This document shows positions 40,710 through 52,192 of a stretch of DNA of 64,000 bases, in pieces. A model generated the notes under the pieces. That model had not been told where the DNA came from and did no database searches. It was given only the letters and a program-made list of their open reading frames with translations. The translations under genes and the position numbers were made by a program. Source of the stretch: Glutamicibacter soli (GTDB taxonomy: Bacteria > Actinomycetota > Actinomycetes > Actinomycetales > Micrococcaceae). Where the stretch lies: NCBI RefSeq assembly GCF_003309065.1, contig NZ_POAF01000001.1, positions 310,001-374,000 of the forward strand. Direction: 5' to 3'. Each line of letters opens with the position of its first letter. The stretch's first letter is position 1.

Positions 40710-41651
40710 ATGTCTTCAGACCTAGCCGCAAAGAGCTGGGCCGATAAGCTGCCGACGAAGGTAACCCGCCTCGTTCACGGTCTGGCGATCGCATCACTGA
40801 TCTCCCAGATTGGCATCATCGTCACCGGTGGCGCAGTACGCCTGACCAAGTCAGGCTTGGGCTGCTCGCAGTGGCCGAACTGCGTGCCCGGTTCCATGAC
40901 CCCGGTCCCAGAGATGGGTATCCACGGCCTGATCGAGTTCGGCAACCGACTGCTGACCTTTGTCCTTCTGGTCATTGCCATCGCTTTCCTGGTTTCGATC
41001 TGGAATATGCGCAAGACCCACTCCACCTTGTACAAGCTGGGACTGGTGCTGCTGATCGGCATTCCTGGCCAGGGTGTCATCGGCGGCATCACCGTGCTGA
41101 CCGGCCTAAACCCGTGGGTTGTCTCGCTGCACTTCCTGCTCTCGGCATCGCTGGTCGCTTTGGCCACCATCCTGGTCAACCGCACCCGCCGCGAACTCAA
41201 GCGTGACGAAGCGCCGGCCACGACCAAGGCCATCGCGCAGGTCGGCACCCTGGTGCTGCTTCTGGCGAGCATCGCCATCATCATGGGCACCATCGTCACC
41301 GGCACCGGCCCGCACGCGGGGGACGCCGATGCACCGCGCCACCTGTTTGATCCGCGCATCGTCACCCCGCTGCATACCGGTCCGGTGTACCTGCTGATCC
41401 TCGCGACCATCGCCTTCATGGTGCTCGCCTACCGCACGTCCAACAATCCGAAGCTTCGTGCGGCCGGCTGGTGGATGGTTGTTGTCATCCTGGTCCAGGG
41501 AGCCATCGGCTACATCCAGCACTTCAACGGCCTGCCGGTCGTCCTGGTGCTGCTGCACATGCTCGGAGCCAGCATGCTCATGGTCGCAGCGACCAACGTC
41601 TGGGATCGTTCGAGCCTGATGCCGAAGTCCGCGCGCATCGACCAGGACTAG
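40710..41651 (+). CDS. ctaA: Haem A synthase (COX15/CtaA family)
   Basis: A 313-residue polytopic membrane enzyme that oxidises the methyl group of haem O to give haem A for cytochrome c oxidase. The first half has VTGGAVRLTKSGLGCSQWPNC with the conserved Cys pair of the actinobacterial/Bacillus type, and haem-ligand His residues in HGLIEF, SLHFLL, PLHTGP and LLHMLG. About eight hydrophobic segments are visible. ATG 40710 has AAAGGGA 10 nt upstream; ATG 40701 is too close to it. A strong terminator follows. Confidence 0.95.
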   Translation: MSSDLAAKSWADKLPTKVTRLVHGLAIASLISQIGIIVTGGAVRLTKSGLGCSQWPNCVPGSMTPVPEMGIHGLIEFGNRLLTFVLLVIAIAFLVSIWNMRKTHSTLYKLGLVLLIGIPGQGVIGGITVLTGLNPWVVSLHFLLSASLVALATILVNRTRRELKRDEAPATTKAIAQVGTLVLLLASIAIIMGTIVTGTGPHAGDADAPRHLFDPRIVTPLHTGPVYLLILATIAFMVLAYRTSNNPKLRAAGWWMVVVILVQGAIGYIQHFNGLPVVLVLLHMLGASMLMVAATNVWDRSSLMPKSARIDQD

Positions 41652-41669
41652 TTCCCTTCCCCTGCGACG

Positions 41670-41706
41670 ACGGGCGGCTCCCAACGTATTGTTGGGAGCC
41701 GCCCGT
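41670..41706. terminator. Bidirectional terminator (ctaA / HAAS membrane gene)
   Basis: ACGGGCGGCTCCCAAC at 41670-41685 pairs perfectly with 41691-41706 around a 5-nt loop, followed by TGTTTA. It lies between convergent genes. Confidence 0.9.
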
Positions 41707-41725
41707 TGTTTATGCGCAACTTTTC

Positions 41726-42670
41726 CTAGGCCTTTTGCGCGGGTTGGAGCCGCAGCAACCCTGCCAGCCCGGCAAAGAAATAGATCGTCCCCGCGATCCA
41801 GAAGCCGAGCACCAGCATACCCATGTCGAAGACCGACGCGACCAGCAACAGCGCACCGCACGCCGCCAAGACCCAGTAGGCTGCGCGCAGGCCCAGAATC
41901 GCTCCCACGGCGGCCAGGACCAAAACCGCCAGCACTGTAATCCCCAGCACCCCGGTCTCCACGGTTCCGGTGGCCAGGCCAGCCAGCAGCGCCGCGGCAG
42001 GGACTCCCGCTGCTAGCCCGGCAGTCATCCGCAAGGGCAGGTGCCTGCGGCCCTGAGCCCGCTGTTGCCGAGGGTAGGATACTCCAACGATCATCCACGC
42101 GGCCACGATCAGCGGCAGGTAGAAGACTCCGAGGTTGAAGCCGATCACGAAGGGCAATGCCGTCACGATCACCGCAGCGACCGTCCTGCAGATGCGTGCA
42201 GCTGGGGATTTCATCATGGATCCCGCCGCAACCATGAGGCCTGGAAGCAGGAAGAGCAGCATCAAACCCGCTCCGAATCGGGTGCTCGCATCGTAGTTAA
42301 TCGCGCTCGAATGCAACCAATCCGGCCAGAATTCATCAACATTCAAGGACGGGTAGATCCACGTGTCGACCACTGCGGCCAGCACTCCCGCCGCAAGTGC
42401 AATGAAGCCCAGAACCTTGCGCTTCGCGCGTTGCTCCATTTCCACGGCTCCATCGGCGAAGTCCGCCTGGACCTCGGCGGCGATGGCCTGAACCGGCCCG
42501 AGGCCGGCGATGATCTGGTCATCGCTGCGGCCGCGTTCCCTGGCTTCGTCGATATGCTCCGCAAGGTCGGCGACGACTGCTTCGCGCCGCGCTGGAGGAA
42601 CCTTCCGCAACTCGTGGTCGAGCGCTTCCAGATACTTGCCTACAGCACCATGGTTCTCAGTCATGTTCAT
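41726..42670 (-). CDS. HAAS-domain membrane protein, PadR partner
   Basis: A 314-residue protein. The N-terminal HAAS-type helical domain (about 10-70: YLEALDHELRKVPPARREAVVADLAEHIDEA) is followed by about seven to eight hydrophobic segments. Such proteins are encoded directly after a PadR regulator and are probably its regulatory or sensory partner. The start overlaps the padR stop by 14 bp (ATG 42670) or 8 bp (ATG 42664). Function beyond the pairing is unknown. Confidence 0.82.
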   Translation of the reverse strand: MNMTENHGAVGKYLEALDHELRKVPPARREAVVADLAEHIDEARERGRSDDQIIAGLGPVQAIAAEVQADFADGAVEMEQRAKRKVLGFIALAAGVLAAVVDTWIYPSLNVDEFWPDWLHSSAINYDASTRFGAGLMLLFLLPGLMVAAGSMMKSPAARICRTVAAVIVTALPFVIGFNLGVFYLPLIVAAWMIVGVSYPRQQRAQGRRHLPLRMTAGLAAGVPAAALLAGLATGTVETGVLGITVLAVLVLAAVGAILGLRAAYWVLAACGALLLVASVFDMGMLVLGFWIAGTIYFFAGLAGLLRLQPAQKA

Positions 42671-43004
42671 GTCGTCTCCCGAGTAGTTCGCCTACTTGCC
42701 CAGATATTTCGTTCCATACCGCATCGAATTGACGCAGGTGCGATGCTCCCCGATCGGTCATCGCGTAATACTTCCTCCGCCGGCCGGTATCGCTTTCCTC
42801 CCACCGAGTGGTCACCAGGTCCGCAGTTTTCATCCGCGCCAGCAAGGGATAGAGGCTTCCCTCGCTGGCCGTCAGATTGCGCTCTACCAGCTCATCGGCG
42901 AGCTCAAGGCCGTACTTGTCTCCTTGCGCCAGCAAAGCCAGCACGCAGTATTCCAAGACGCCCTTGCGGATATTCGTCGCAATCTTCTCGCCCTGTTCTT
43001 CCAT
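42657..43004 (-). CDS. PadR-family transcriptional regulator
   Basis: A 115-residue winged-helix regulator. ILxxLA...YGLELADEL, ASEGSLYPLLARMKTADLVTTRWEES and RRKYYAMTDRG are the standard PadR motifs. ATG 43004 has AAGGTAAGG upstream; the frame extends further only through promoter sequence. It overlaps the membrane gene, so the two are translationally coupled. Repeats of ATGCAAG upstream may be its own operator. Confidence 0.93.
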   Translation of the reverse strand: MEEQGEKIATNIRKGVLEYCVLALLAQGDKYGLELADELVERNLTASEGSLYPLLARMKTADLVTTRWEESDTGRRRKYYAMTDRGASHLRQFDAVWNEISGQVGELLGRRHEHD

Positions 43005-43018
43005 GCTTGGAACCTTAC

Positions 43019-43050
43019 CTTGCATAACAAGACTTGCATAGTAGGGCAAG
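43019..43050 (-). promoter_or_regulatory. ATGCAAG repeats upstream of padR
   Basis: The minus-strand heptamer ATGCAAG occurs at 43019-43025 and 43033-43039, 14 bp apart. An inverted partner, GCAAG on the plus strand, is at 43046-43050. It is a candidate autoregulatory site overlapping the padR leader. Confidence 0.4.
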
Positions 43051-43075
43051 GTTCGTTTCTGTTGCGAATCGGCGT

Positions 43076-43124
43076 TAAAACAAGCATCCGGCACTGAATC
43101 AAATGATTCAGCACCGGATGCTTG
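43076..43124 (-). terminator. Terminator of ctaB
   Basis: CAAGCATCCGG at 43081-43091 pairs with CCGGATGCTTG at 43114-43124, with an inner CTGAAT/ATTCAG stem. TTTTAA follows on the minus strand, 17 bp after the ctaB stop. Confidence 0.85.
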
Positions 43125-43140
43125 AAGCGCGGGAGAAGTC

Positions 43141-44118
43141 CTAGCCGAAAAGCGGGCTTCCCACGAACGGGTCGATGGCCAAGGCCAGGAACACGATCGA
43201 AAGGTAGGTGATCGAGATGTGGAAGACCTTCATGGCCTTGCGGTTGACCTCGGCTGGCTTGTGGTCGCGTTGCGCCTCGCGGTAGAGCACATGGGATTCG
43301 TAGACGAACCACGCGCCGGCGCCGCCAGCGATCGCCGTGTAGACGATTCCCGCGTCACCCAGCGGCACGAGCAGCAGCGAGCACACCACGGTGGCCCATG
43401 CGTAGAGCACAACCTGAACGGAAACGCGGCGCGCATTGGCGATGGCACCCAGCATTGGAACCGATGCCGCGTTGTAGTCGTCCGCGTACTTCATGGACAG
43501 CGGCCAGTAGTGCGGCGGGGTCCACAGGAAGATCACCAGGAACAGGATGATCGCAGGCCATTCGATGGTTTCCTTGACGGCCGCCCAAGCGATGAGCACA
43601 GGCATGCACCCGGCAATACCGCCCCAGACGATGTTCTGCGCGGTGCGGCGCTTGAGAATCATGGTGTACAGAACGACGTACAGCAGGATCGCCGCAAGCC
43701 CCAGCGCGGTGGTCAGCGGGTTGGTTCCCACCCAGAGCACCACCAGCGAAGCGATAGCCAGGGTCCACGAGAAGATCAGCGCTTCCTTGGGCGTCAGGTC
43801 GCCGGTAACCAGCGGACGGCCCTTGGTTCGCTTCATGAGCTTGTCCATGTCGCGATCGATGTAGCAGTTGAATGCGCCCGAAGCGCCAGCGGCCATGGCA
43901 CCGCCAACAATGGTGGAAACCATGAGCCAGACCGGAGGGAATCCGCGCTGGGCAAAGATCATGGTTGGAAGCGTGCTCACCAACAGCAACTCGATCACGC
44001 GAGGCTTGGTCAGTGCGAGGTAGGCACTGGCCTTGCGCTTCAGAAAGTCGCCGGTGGATTCATCAGGCTGGCGCGATGCGCGTGGCACTGACAAGTCGGC
44101 GACACTTTGAGTCTTCAA
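43141..44118 (-). CDS. ctaB: Protoheme IX farnesyltransferase (haem O synthase)
   Basis: A 325-residue UbiA-family prenyltransferase that adds a farnesyl group to haem B, making haem O for CtaA. The first Asp-rich motif N84-x3-D88-x3-D92 (NCYIDRDMD) and the second-motif region ([13 protein letters not shown]) are present, with about eight or nine hydrophobic segments. It is on the opposite strand from ctaA and separated from it by the PadR pair. Confidence 0.97.
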   Translation of the reverse strand: MKTQSVADLSVPRASRQPDESTGDFLKRKASAYLALTKPRVIELLLVSTLPTMIFAQRGFPPVWLMVSTIVGGAMAAGASGAFNCYIDRDMDKLMKRTKGRPLVTGDLTPKEALIFSWTLAIASLVVLWVGTNPLTTALGLAAILLYVVLYTMILKRRTAQNIVWGGIAGCMPVLIAWAAVKETIEWPAIILFLVIFLWTPPHYWPLSMKYADDYNAASVPMLGAIANARRVSVQVVLYAWATVVCSLLLVPLGDAGIVYTAIAGGAGAWFVYESHVLYREAQRDHKPAEVNRKAMKVFHISITYLSIVFLALAIDPFVGSPLFG

Positions 44119-44915
44119 TTAAACGCACTCAGTTCTTCGCAGGGTACAAGGACAGACACAACCATTCTACGTGTTATAGAAATTGAAAGAAACTCTCCCC
44201 AATCAGGGATTCGGCCGAAACAAGGTGATTTGAGTCAACATGGCGTCTCATGCAGGTCAAGCGCGCGCCCACTGGCACACGATCAACAGACCATCGCTGA
44301 ACGCAAAGTCCATGCCGCAACATTGCTGGCGAACCCAAGCGCTTCAACAAATGGATTCGCCCCGCGCAACGGATCCGCCGCCGCGCGACGCCAAAGCAGG
44401 TCATGAAATCCGCCCGTCGACATCATCCCGCCCGCACCCAGCCACCCGATGGGCCGGAAAATCATTGGAACCCGATCGCATTGGCCATTAACCAACAAAA
44501 TTCAAACATAGTGGGCTGTTCACGCACAAATTATAGATCTTGTTCAAAGGTTCCCGTTCCTTGGTATGGAGACGATGCGGCACGCCGCTGCCGTACGCTG
44601 ACCAAACCGCTCGCCACGTCTTCCCGGACACGATTCGTCCAGTCCGATCAGCCCGACGAGCCGCTCCTGAACTGCCGGCAACGGGCACAAAACGCGCCGG
44701 CAAACGCAACGAGTTGCTCGCGGTTACAAATCTTTGGGTGTCATCTTGCTTAACCCGCGCATCAAATGGGCGTTTCGCGATAGAGTTGAACCTGATTGCG
44801 CCGTCGCGACCAATGACCCCTCTAAGCTCGAACACCGGGTACATAGGACCGACGGCGTATTGCGTGTCAGCGGGAGTATTTCTCCCGTCCAAGCCTGAAT
44901 GGAAGGAACGCCGCA
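44119..44915. other. 797-bp divergent intergenic region between ctaB and tkt
   Basis: There is no supported gene. Several short open frames exist on both strands (for example minus 44488-44892 and plus 44540-44926) without motifs or ribosome-binding sites. Candidate promoter elements: on the minus strand toward ctaB, TAGAAT (plus-strand ATTCTA at 44163-44168); on the plus strand, GGAAGGAA just before the tkt start. The length is unusual for this compact genome and could hide an RNA gene or an inactivated gene. Confidence 0.5.
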
Positions 44916-47030
44916 GTGGCGACTGAATCCTTAGTAGAAGAGTTCTCCCTCACCGAGTTGGACCGTAAAGCCATTGACACCACCCGTGTCCTGGCGGCAG
45001 ATGCTGTTGAAAAAGTAGGCAACGGCCACCCCGGCACCGCCATCAGCTTGGCCCCTGCTGCCTATCTGATCTTCCAGAAGCACCTGCGCCACGATCCGAA
45101 GGACCCGAACTGGATCGGCCGCGACCGCTTCATCCTTTCCCCAGGCCATACCTCGCTGACCCTGTACCTGCAGCTGTTCCTCTCCGGCTACGGCCTGGAA
45201 ATGGAAGACATCGCCGCCCTGCGCACCTGGGGCGCCAAGACCCCCGGCCACCCGGAGTTCGGCCACACCGCCGGCGTCGAGATCACCACCGGCCCGCTGG
45301 GCCAGGGCCTTGCCTCCGCCGTGGGCTTCGCCTACTCCCAGCGCCGCATGCGCGGGTTGCTGGATCCCGACGCACCGGCCGGCACCAGCCCGTTCGACCA
45401 CACCATCTACGTCATTGCCTCGGACGGCGACCTCCAGGAAGGCGTCACCTCCGAAGCCTCCTCGCTGGCAGGCCACCAGGAACTGGGCAACCTCGTCGTC
45501 ATCTACGACGACAACAAGATCTCCATCGAAGACGACACCGACATCGCCTTCACCGAAGACGTCCTGGGCCGCTACGCAGCCTACGGCTGGCACACCCAGC
45601 GCGTGGACTGGACCGAAACCGGCGAATACGTCGAAGACGTCGCCGCCCTGGATGCAGCCATCCGCGCCGCCAAGGCAGAGACCGGCCGCCCGTCGATCAT
45701 CTCGCTGCGCACCATCATCGGCTGGCCATCGCCGACCAAGCAGAACACCGGCGGAATCCACGGTTCCAAGCTCGGTGGCGAAGAAGTCGCCGGCCTGAAG
45801 AAGGCCCTGGGCTTCGACACCGAGAAGACCTTCGCCATCGAGGACGAGGTGCTGGCCCACGCGCGCCAGACCGTCGTCCGCGGCGCCGCCGCCCACGAAG
45901 CCTGGAACAAGGACTTCGACGCATGGAAGGCAGCCAACCCGGAAAGCGCCGCGCTGCTGGCCCGCCTGGAATCCGGCCAGCTGCCCGAGGGGTGGACCGA
46001 GAAGCTGCCGGTCTTCGAACCCGGCTCCACCATGGCCACCCGCGCCGCCTCCGGCAAGGTCATCAACGCGATCGCCGATGAGCTGCCCGAGCTGTGGGGC
46101 GGCTCGGCCGACCTGGCCGGCTCGAACAACACCACCATCGACACCGCCAAGTCCTTCGCGCCCGAACGCCGCTCGACCGACTCCTGGTCGGCCAGCCCGT
46201 ACGGCCGCGTGCTGCACTTCGGCATCCGCGAGCACGCCGCAGCCTCGATCGTCAACGGCATCGTGCTCTCCAGCCCCACCCGCGCGTTCTCCGGCACCTT
46301 CCTGATCTTCTCGGACTACCAGCGCCCGGCCATCCGCCTGGCCGCGCTGATGGGCGTCCCGTCGATCTTCGTATGGACCCACGACTCGATCGGCCTCGGC
46401 GAAGACGGCCCAACCCACCAGCCGGTGGAGCAGCTGGCCAGCCTGCGCGCCATCCCGAACTTCGACGTGATCCGCCCGGCGGACGCTAACGAGGTCGCCT
46501 ACGCCTGGCGCGGCATGCTGGAGCTGACCGGCACCCCGTCCGGCATCGTGCTTTCCCGCCAGAACCTGCCGATCTACGACCGTTCGGCAGCAGGCTTCCG
46601 CTCCGCCGAAGGCACCCTGAAGGGCGGCTACGTGCTGGCCGAAGCGGTGCGCGACGGCGCCGAGGTCACCCCCGACGTCATCCTGATCGCCACCGGCTCC
46701 GAGGTCGAGCTGGCAGTGGAGGCCCGCGGGGAGCTGGCAGCCAAGAACATTGCCGCTCGCGTCGTCTCGCTGCCGAGCCACGAATGGTTCGCCAAGCAGG
46801 ATGCCGCCTACCGCGAATCGGTGCTGCCCGCAGCCGTCGCCGCCCGCGTCTCGGTTGAGGCCGGCGTGGCCCAGGGCTGGCGCGAGCTGGTCGGCGCCCA
46901 TGGCGAAATCGTCTCGCTGGACCACTTCGGCGCCTCCGCCGACTACAAGAAGCTCTACTCGGAGTTCGGCATCACCACCGCAGCCGTGGTGGCCGCCGCC
47001 GAAACCTCCGTCCAGAACGCCGCCAACTAA
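44916..47030 (+). CDS. tkt: Transketolase
   Basis: A 704-residue thiamine-diphosphate enzyme exchanging two-carbon units among sugar phosphates. The N-terminal [11 protein letters not shown] His, the ThDP motif (SDGDLQEG, then the YDDNKISI Asn) and the C-terminal active-site His in FGIREH are present. The start is GTG 44916, with GGAAGGAA 7 nt upstream. It heads a run of pentose-phosphate genes: tal follows after 18 bp. Confidence 0.98.
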   Translation: MATESLVEEFSLTELDRKAIDTTRVLAADAVEKVGNGHPGTAISLAPAAYLIFQKHLRHDPKDPNWIGRDRFILSPGHTSLTLYLQLFLSGYGLEMEDIAALRTWGAKTPGHPEFGHTAGVEITTGPLGQGLASAVGFAYSQRRMRGLLDPDAPAGTSPFDHTIYVIASDGDLQEGVTSEASSLAGHQELGNLVVIYDDNKISIEDDTDIAFTEDVLGRYAAYGWHTQRVDWTETGEYVEDVAALDAAIRAAKAETGRPSIISLRTIIGWPSPTKQNTGGIHGSKLGGEEVAGLKKALGFDTEKTFAIEDEVLAHARQTVVRGAAAHEAWNKDFDAWKAANPESAALLARLESGQLPEGWTEKLPVFEPGSTMATRAASGKVINAIADELPELWGGSADLAGSNNTTIDTAKSFAPERRSTDSWSASPYGRVLHFGIREHAAASIVNGIVLSSPTRAFSGTFLIFSDYQRPAIRLAALMGVPSIFVWTHDSIGLGEDGPTHQPVEQLASLRAIPNFDVIRPADANEVAYAWRGMLELTGTPSGIVLSRQNLPIYDRSAAGFRSAEGTLKGGYVLAEAVRDGAEVTPDVILIATGSEVELAVEARGELAAKNIAARVVSLPSHEWFAKQDAAYRESVLPAAVAARVSVEAGVAQGWRELVGAHGEIVSLDHFGASADYKKLYSEFGITTAAVVAAAETSVQNAAN

Positions 47031-47048
47031 GGAACTCAAGCACACATC

Positions 47049-48152
47049 ATGAGCAACCCCAACACCCAGGCACTGTCCGACGCCGGAGTATCCATCTGGC
47101 TCGATGACCTGTCCCGCGAACGACTCACCAGCGGATCGCTGGCTGCGCTGATCGAAGAGAAGAACGTCGTCGGCGTGACCACCAACCCCGCGATCTTCGC
47201 CGCCGCGCTGTCCAACGCCGAGGTCTACGGCGATGCCATCGCCGCGCAGCGCCACCACTCGGTGGAAGACGCGATCACCGAAATCACCAGCGACGACGTC
47301 GCCGCCGCCTGCGACCTGTTCAAAGGCGTCTACGAGTCGAGCAAGGGCTTCGACGGCCGCGTGTCCATCGAGGTGGACCCGCGCCTGGCCCACGAGACCG
47401 CACCGACCATCGCGCAGGCCAAGGCCCTGTACGAGCGCGTGGACCGCGAGAACGTGCTGATCAAGATCCCCGCCACCGTTCAGGGTCTGGAAGCCATCAG
47501 CGAGACCATCGCCGAGGGCATCAGCGTGAACGTCACCCTGATCTTCTCGCTGGAACGCTACCGCGAGGTCATCAACGCCTACCTGATCGGCCTGGAGAAA
47601 GCCCACGCCAAGGGCCTGGACCTGTCCAAGATCCACTCGGTCGCCTCCTTCTTCGTCTCCCGCGTGGACACCGAGATCGACAAGCGCCTGGACGCCCTGG
47701 GCACCGAGGCCGCCGCGGCGGTCCGCGGCCAGGCCGGCGTGGCCAATGCCCGCCTGGCCTACCAGGTCTTCGAGGAATCCTTCACCTCGGCCCGCTACGA
47801 GGTGCTGGCCAACGCCGGCGCCAACGTGCAGCGCCCGCTGTGGGCCTCCACCGGCGTGAAGGACCCCGCCTACCCGTCCACCCTGTACGTCACCGAGCTG
47901 GTGGCGCCGCAGACCGTGAACACCATGCCGGAGAAGACCCTGGACGCCACCGCGGCCGAGGCCGAGGTGCGCGGCAACGCGATCGCCGGCACCTACGACG
48001 CCGCCAACCGCGTACTGGACAAGCTCGCGGCCCTGGGCATCGACTACAACGAGATCGTGGACCTGCTGGAGGTCGAGGGCGTGAAGAAGTTCGAGGACGC
48101 CTGGAACGAGCTGCTCGAGGACATGTCGGTGGCCCTGAAGGGAGCAAAGTAG
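47049..48152 (+). CDS. tal: Transaldolase
   Basis: A 367-residue transaldolase of the pentose-phosphate pathway, of the longer actinobacterial type. GVTTNPAIF at the N-terminus, the Schiff-base Lys in VLIKIPAT, and VNVTLIFS are diagnostic. The TAG stop at 48150-48152 is immediately followed, in the same reading frame, by the ATG of pgi. Elsewhere in bacteria the two occur as a single bifunctional polypeptide. Confidence 0.97.
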   Translation: MSNPNTQALSDAGVSIWLDDLSRERLTSGSLAALIEEKNVVGVTTNPAIFAAALSNAEVYGDAIAAQRHHSVEDAITEITSDDVAAACDLFKGVYESSKGFDGRVSIEVDPRLAHETAPTIAQAKALYERVDRENVLIKIPATVQGLEAISETIAEGISVNVTLIFSLERYREVINAYLIGLEKAHAKGLDLSKIHSVASFFVSRVDTEIDKRLDALGTEAAAAVRGQAGVANARLAYQVFEESFTSARYEVLANAGANVQRPLWASTGVKDPAYPSTLYVTELVAPQTVNTMPEKTLDATAAEAEVRGNAIAGTYDAANRVLDKLAALGIDYNEIVDLLEVEGVKKFEDAWNELLEDMSVALKGAK

Positions 48153-49727
48153 ATGGAACTGGGTCTGGTCACCTCCGGCGACGCCCTGAAGTCAGTCGAC
48201 GAGCTGCTTCCGCAGCTGATCGAGGCCCGCATCGGCAGCCGCATCGCGGCGCAGGACCCCACCATCTGGGGCCCGGCCGCGGAAGCCGAATCCGCCATCC
48301 GCCTGGGCTGGGTCAACCCCTTCGAGGCCGCCGAGCAGCTGCTCCCGGCCATCCTCCAGCTGCGCGAGCAGCTGCAGTCCGAGGGCCTGACCCGCATCGT
48401 GCTGTGCGGCATGGGCGGCTCCTCGCTGGCCCCCGAGGTCATCGCCGCGCACGACGAGGTGGACCTGGTCATCTGCGACACCACCGACCCGGCCATGCTG
48501 CGCCCGATCCTCGCAACTGACCTGGAGCGCACCGTAGTGGTCGTGGCCTCGAAGTCCGGCTCCACCGTGGAGACCGACTCGCAGCGTCGCGCCTTCACCG
48601 CCGCCTTCCAGGCCGCCGGCATCGACCCGGCAACCCGCCTGGTGCTGGTCACCGACCCGGGTTCCCCGATGGACAACCCCGAGGGTGTGCGCGCGGTCTT
48701 CAACGCCGACCCGAACGTGGGCGGGCGCTACTCCGCGCTGACCGCCTTCGGCCTGGTGCCTTCGGGCCTGGCCGGCGCCGACATCGAGGCGCTGATCGAG
48801 GAAGCCGGCCTGCTGCACGACGTGCTGGCAACCGACGACGAGGACAACCTGGCCCTGCACCTGGGCGCTGCCATGGCCACCGCCGGGCGCGACAAGCTGG
48901 TCATTGCCGGCGTGGGCGACGCGCTGCCGGGCTTCGGCGACTGGGCCGAGCAGCTCATCGCCGAATCCACCGGCAAGGACTCCAAGGGCGTGCTGCCGGT
49001 GGTGGCGCACCCCGGGGCCCCGGAGCTGCGCGAGCCGGCCGCCGACGTGCTGCCGCTCTACGTCTACGATCAGCTGCCCGAGGACATCGACGAGGAGGCC
49101 ACTGCGGTGCACTTCAGCGCCCCGCTGGGCACCTCCTTCATGATCTTCGAGTATGCCACCGCCGTGGCCGGCTACCTGCTGGGCATCAGCCCCTTCGACC
49201 AGCCGGACGTGGAAGCCGCCAAGGTCGCCGCCCGTTCGCTGCTCGACGCCCCGGCCGCGTCCGCCCCGGATGCAGTGGACGGCTCCGTTGAGCTGTTTGG
49301 CACCTCGGCCGCCACCCTGGCCGGCGCGCTGGACGAGCTCACCGCCGCGCTGCCGGACGACGGCTACCTCGCGGTGCAGGCCTACCTCGACCGCAATGGC
49401 GACGCGGATCTCGAAGGCCTGCGCGACGCGCTGGCCGCCAAGACCGGCCGCCCGGTGACCTTCGGCTGGGGCCCGCGCTTCTTGCACTCCACCGGCCAGT
49501 ACCACAAGGGCGGACCTGCCCAGGGCGTGTTCCTGCAGGTCACCGCGGACCACCACGAGGACCTGGAAATCCCGGGCCGCCCCTACAGCTTCGGCGGGCT
49601 GATCTCCGCCCAGGCCAGCGGCGACGCCGGGGTGCTCTCCGATGCGGCGCACAACCGCCCGGTGCTGCGCGTGAACCTCACCGACCGCAAGGCCGGCATC
49701 GCGGCCCTGCTCGAGGCGGCGAAGTAG
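48153..49727 (+). CDS. pgi: Glucose-6-phosphate isomerase, tal-pgi-fusion type
   Basis: A 524-residue SIS-domain isomerase interconverting glucose-6-phosphate and fructose-6-phosphate. CGMGGSSLAPEV and ASKSGSTVET are the phosphosugar-binding loops; FLHSTGQYHKGGP carries the catalytic His/Lys region. It is of the divergent type found as the C-terminal half of bifunctional transaldolase/phosphoglucose isomerase proteins. ATG 48153 directly abuts the tal stop. zwf follows 6 bp after its stop. Confidence 0.93.
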   Translation: MELGLVTSGDALKSVDELLPQLIEARIGSRIAAQDPTIWGPAAEAESAIRLGWVNPFEAAEQLLPAILQLREQLQSEGLTRIVLCGMGGSSLAPEVIAAHDEVDLVICDTTDPAMLRPILATDLERTVVVVASKSGSTVETDSQRRAFTAAFQAAGIDPATRLVLVTDPGSPMDNPEGVRAVFNADPNVGGRYSALTAFGLVPSGLAGADIEALIEEAGLLHDVLATDDEDNLALHLGAAMATAGRDKLVIAGVGDALPGFGDWAEQLIAESTGKDSKGVLPVVAHPGAPELREPAADVLPLYVYDQLPEDIDEEATAVHFSAPLGTSFMIFEYATAVAGYLLGISPFDQPDVEAAKVAARSLLDAPAASAPDAVDGSVELFGTSAATLAGALDELTAALPDDGYLAVQAYLDRNGDADLEGLRDALAAKTGRPVTFGWGPRFLHSTGQYHKGGPAQGVFLQVTADHHEDLEIPGRPYSFGGLISAQASGDAGVLSDAAHNRPVLRVNLTDRKAGIAALLEAAK

Positions 49728-49733
49728 CCGCAG

Positions 49734-51250
<1,517 letters not shown>

Positions 51251-51254
<4 letters not shown>

Positions 51255-52192
51255 TGATCGAACTTCCCAACACGACCACTTCCAAGGTCGCCAAGAAGCT
51301 GATCTCCTCGCGCCGCACCCACGGCGTGGTGGCGCTCTCCCGCGTCCTGACCCTGGTGGTCATCACCCGCGAGGGCTTCGCGGAGAACGCCATCGAGGCC
51401 GCCAACCTCGCAAGCCGCGAGCACCCCTGCCGCATCATCGTGGTGGTGCGCGGCTCCGCGCAGGGCGAGAACCGCCTGGACGTGCAGATCCGCGTGGGCG
51501 GCGACGCCGGCGCCTCGGAGGTCATCGTGATGCGCACGCACGGCCCGGACATGGAGGCCGACGAGGCGCTGATCTCCGCGCTGCTGCTGCCCGACGCGCC
51601 GATCGTGGCCTGGTGGCCGCACGGCGTGCCGGTCGACCCGGCCGCCACCGCGCTGGGCAAGATCGCGCACCGCCGCATCACCGACTCCGGCGAGACGACG
51701 GACCCCACCGCGGCGCTGTTCAGCCGCGTGGCGACCTACCGCGCCGGCGACACCGACCTGGCCTGGACCCGCCTGACCCTGTGGCGCGCCCAGCTGGCGA
51801 GCATCATCGACCTGGTGGGCACCGAGGGCCTGACCAGCATCACCGTGAAGGGTTCGGAGAACTCCCCCTCCACCACGCTGCTGGCAGCCTGGCTGACCAT
51901 GTGCCTCGACGTGCCGGTCACCATCGCCGCTGACAAGTCCACCGCGGGCCTGTCCTCGGTGCGGCTCTCCCGCGAGGGCGGCGACGTGGAACTCTCCCGC
52001 CCCTCGGGTCCCGTGGCTCATCTGTACCTGCCGGGCTCCGCTCCGCAGCGCATCTCGCTGCCGCGCCGCTCGGTGGCCGAATGCCTGGCCGAGGAGATGC
52101 GCCGCCTGGATGCGGACGACGTCTTCGGCGAGGTCATCACCCGCGGCCTGGCCCTGACCAACCTGAGGAGCATCCGTTCAAGTGATCGCTAG
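51251..52192 (+). CDS. opcA: Glucose-6-phosphate dehydrogenase assembly protein OpcA
   Basis: A 313-residue protein needed for full G6PDH activity in actinobacteria and cyanobacteria. The N-terminal LPNTTTSKVAKKL, the REHPCRIIVVV stretch and AWWPHGVP are characteristic. ATG 51251 overlaps the zwf stop; ATG 51254 and an upstream GTG 51239 are alternatives. The C-terminus overlaps pgl by 11 bp. Confidence 0.96.

Noticed and set aside
44488-44892. 134-codon minus-strand frame in the ctaB-tkt gap
   Set aside because: No motif, no ribosome-binding site, and biased composition. It is kept only as part of the unexplained region.
44931-47636. 901-codon open frame antisense to tkt and tal
   Set aside because: It spans two real genes on the opposite strand. 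The repetitive Gly/Val/Asp-rich translation is typical of antisense frames in GC-rich DNA.
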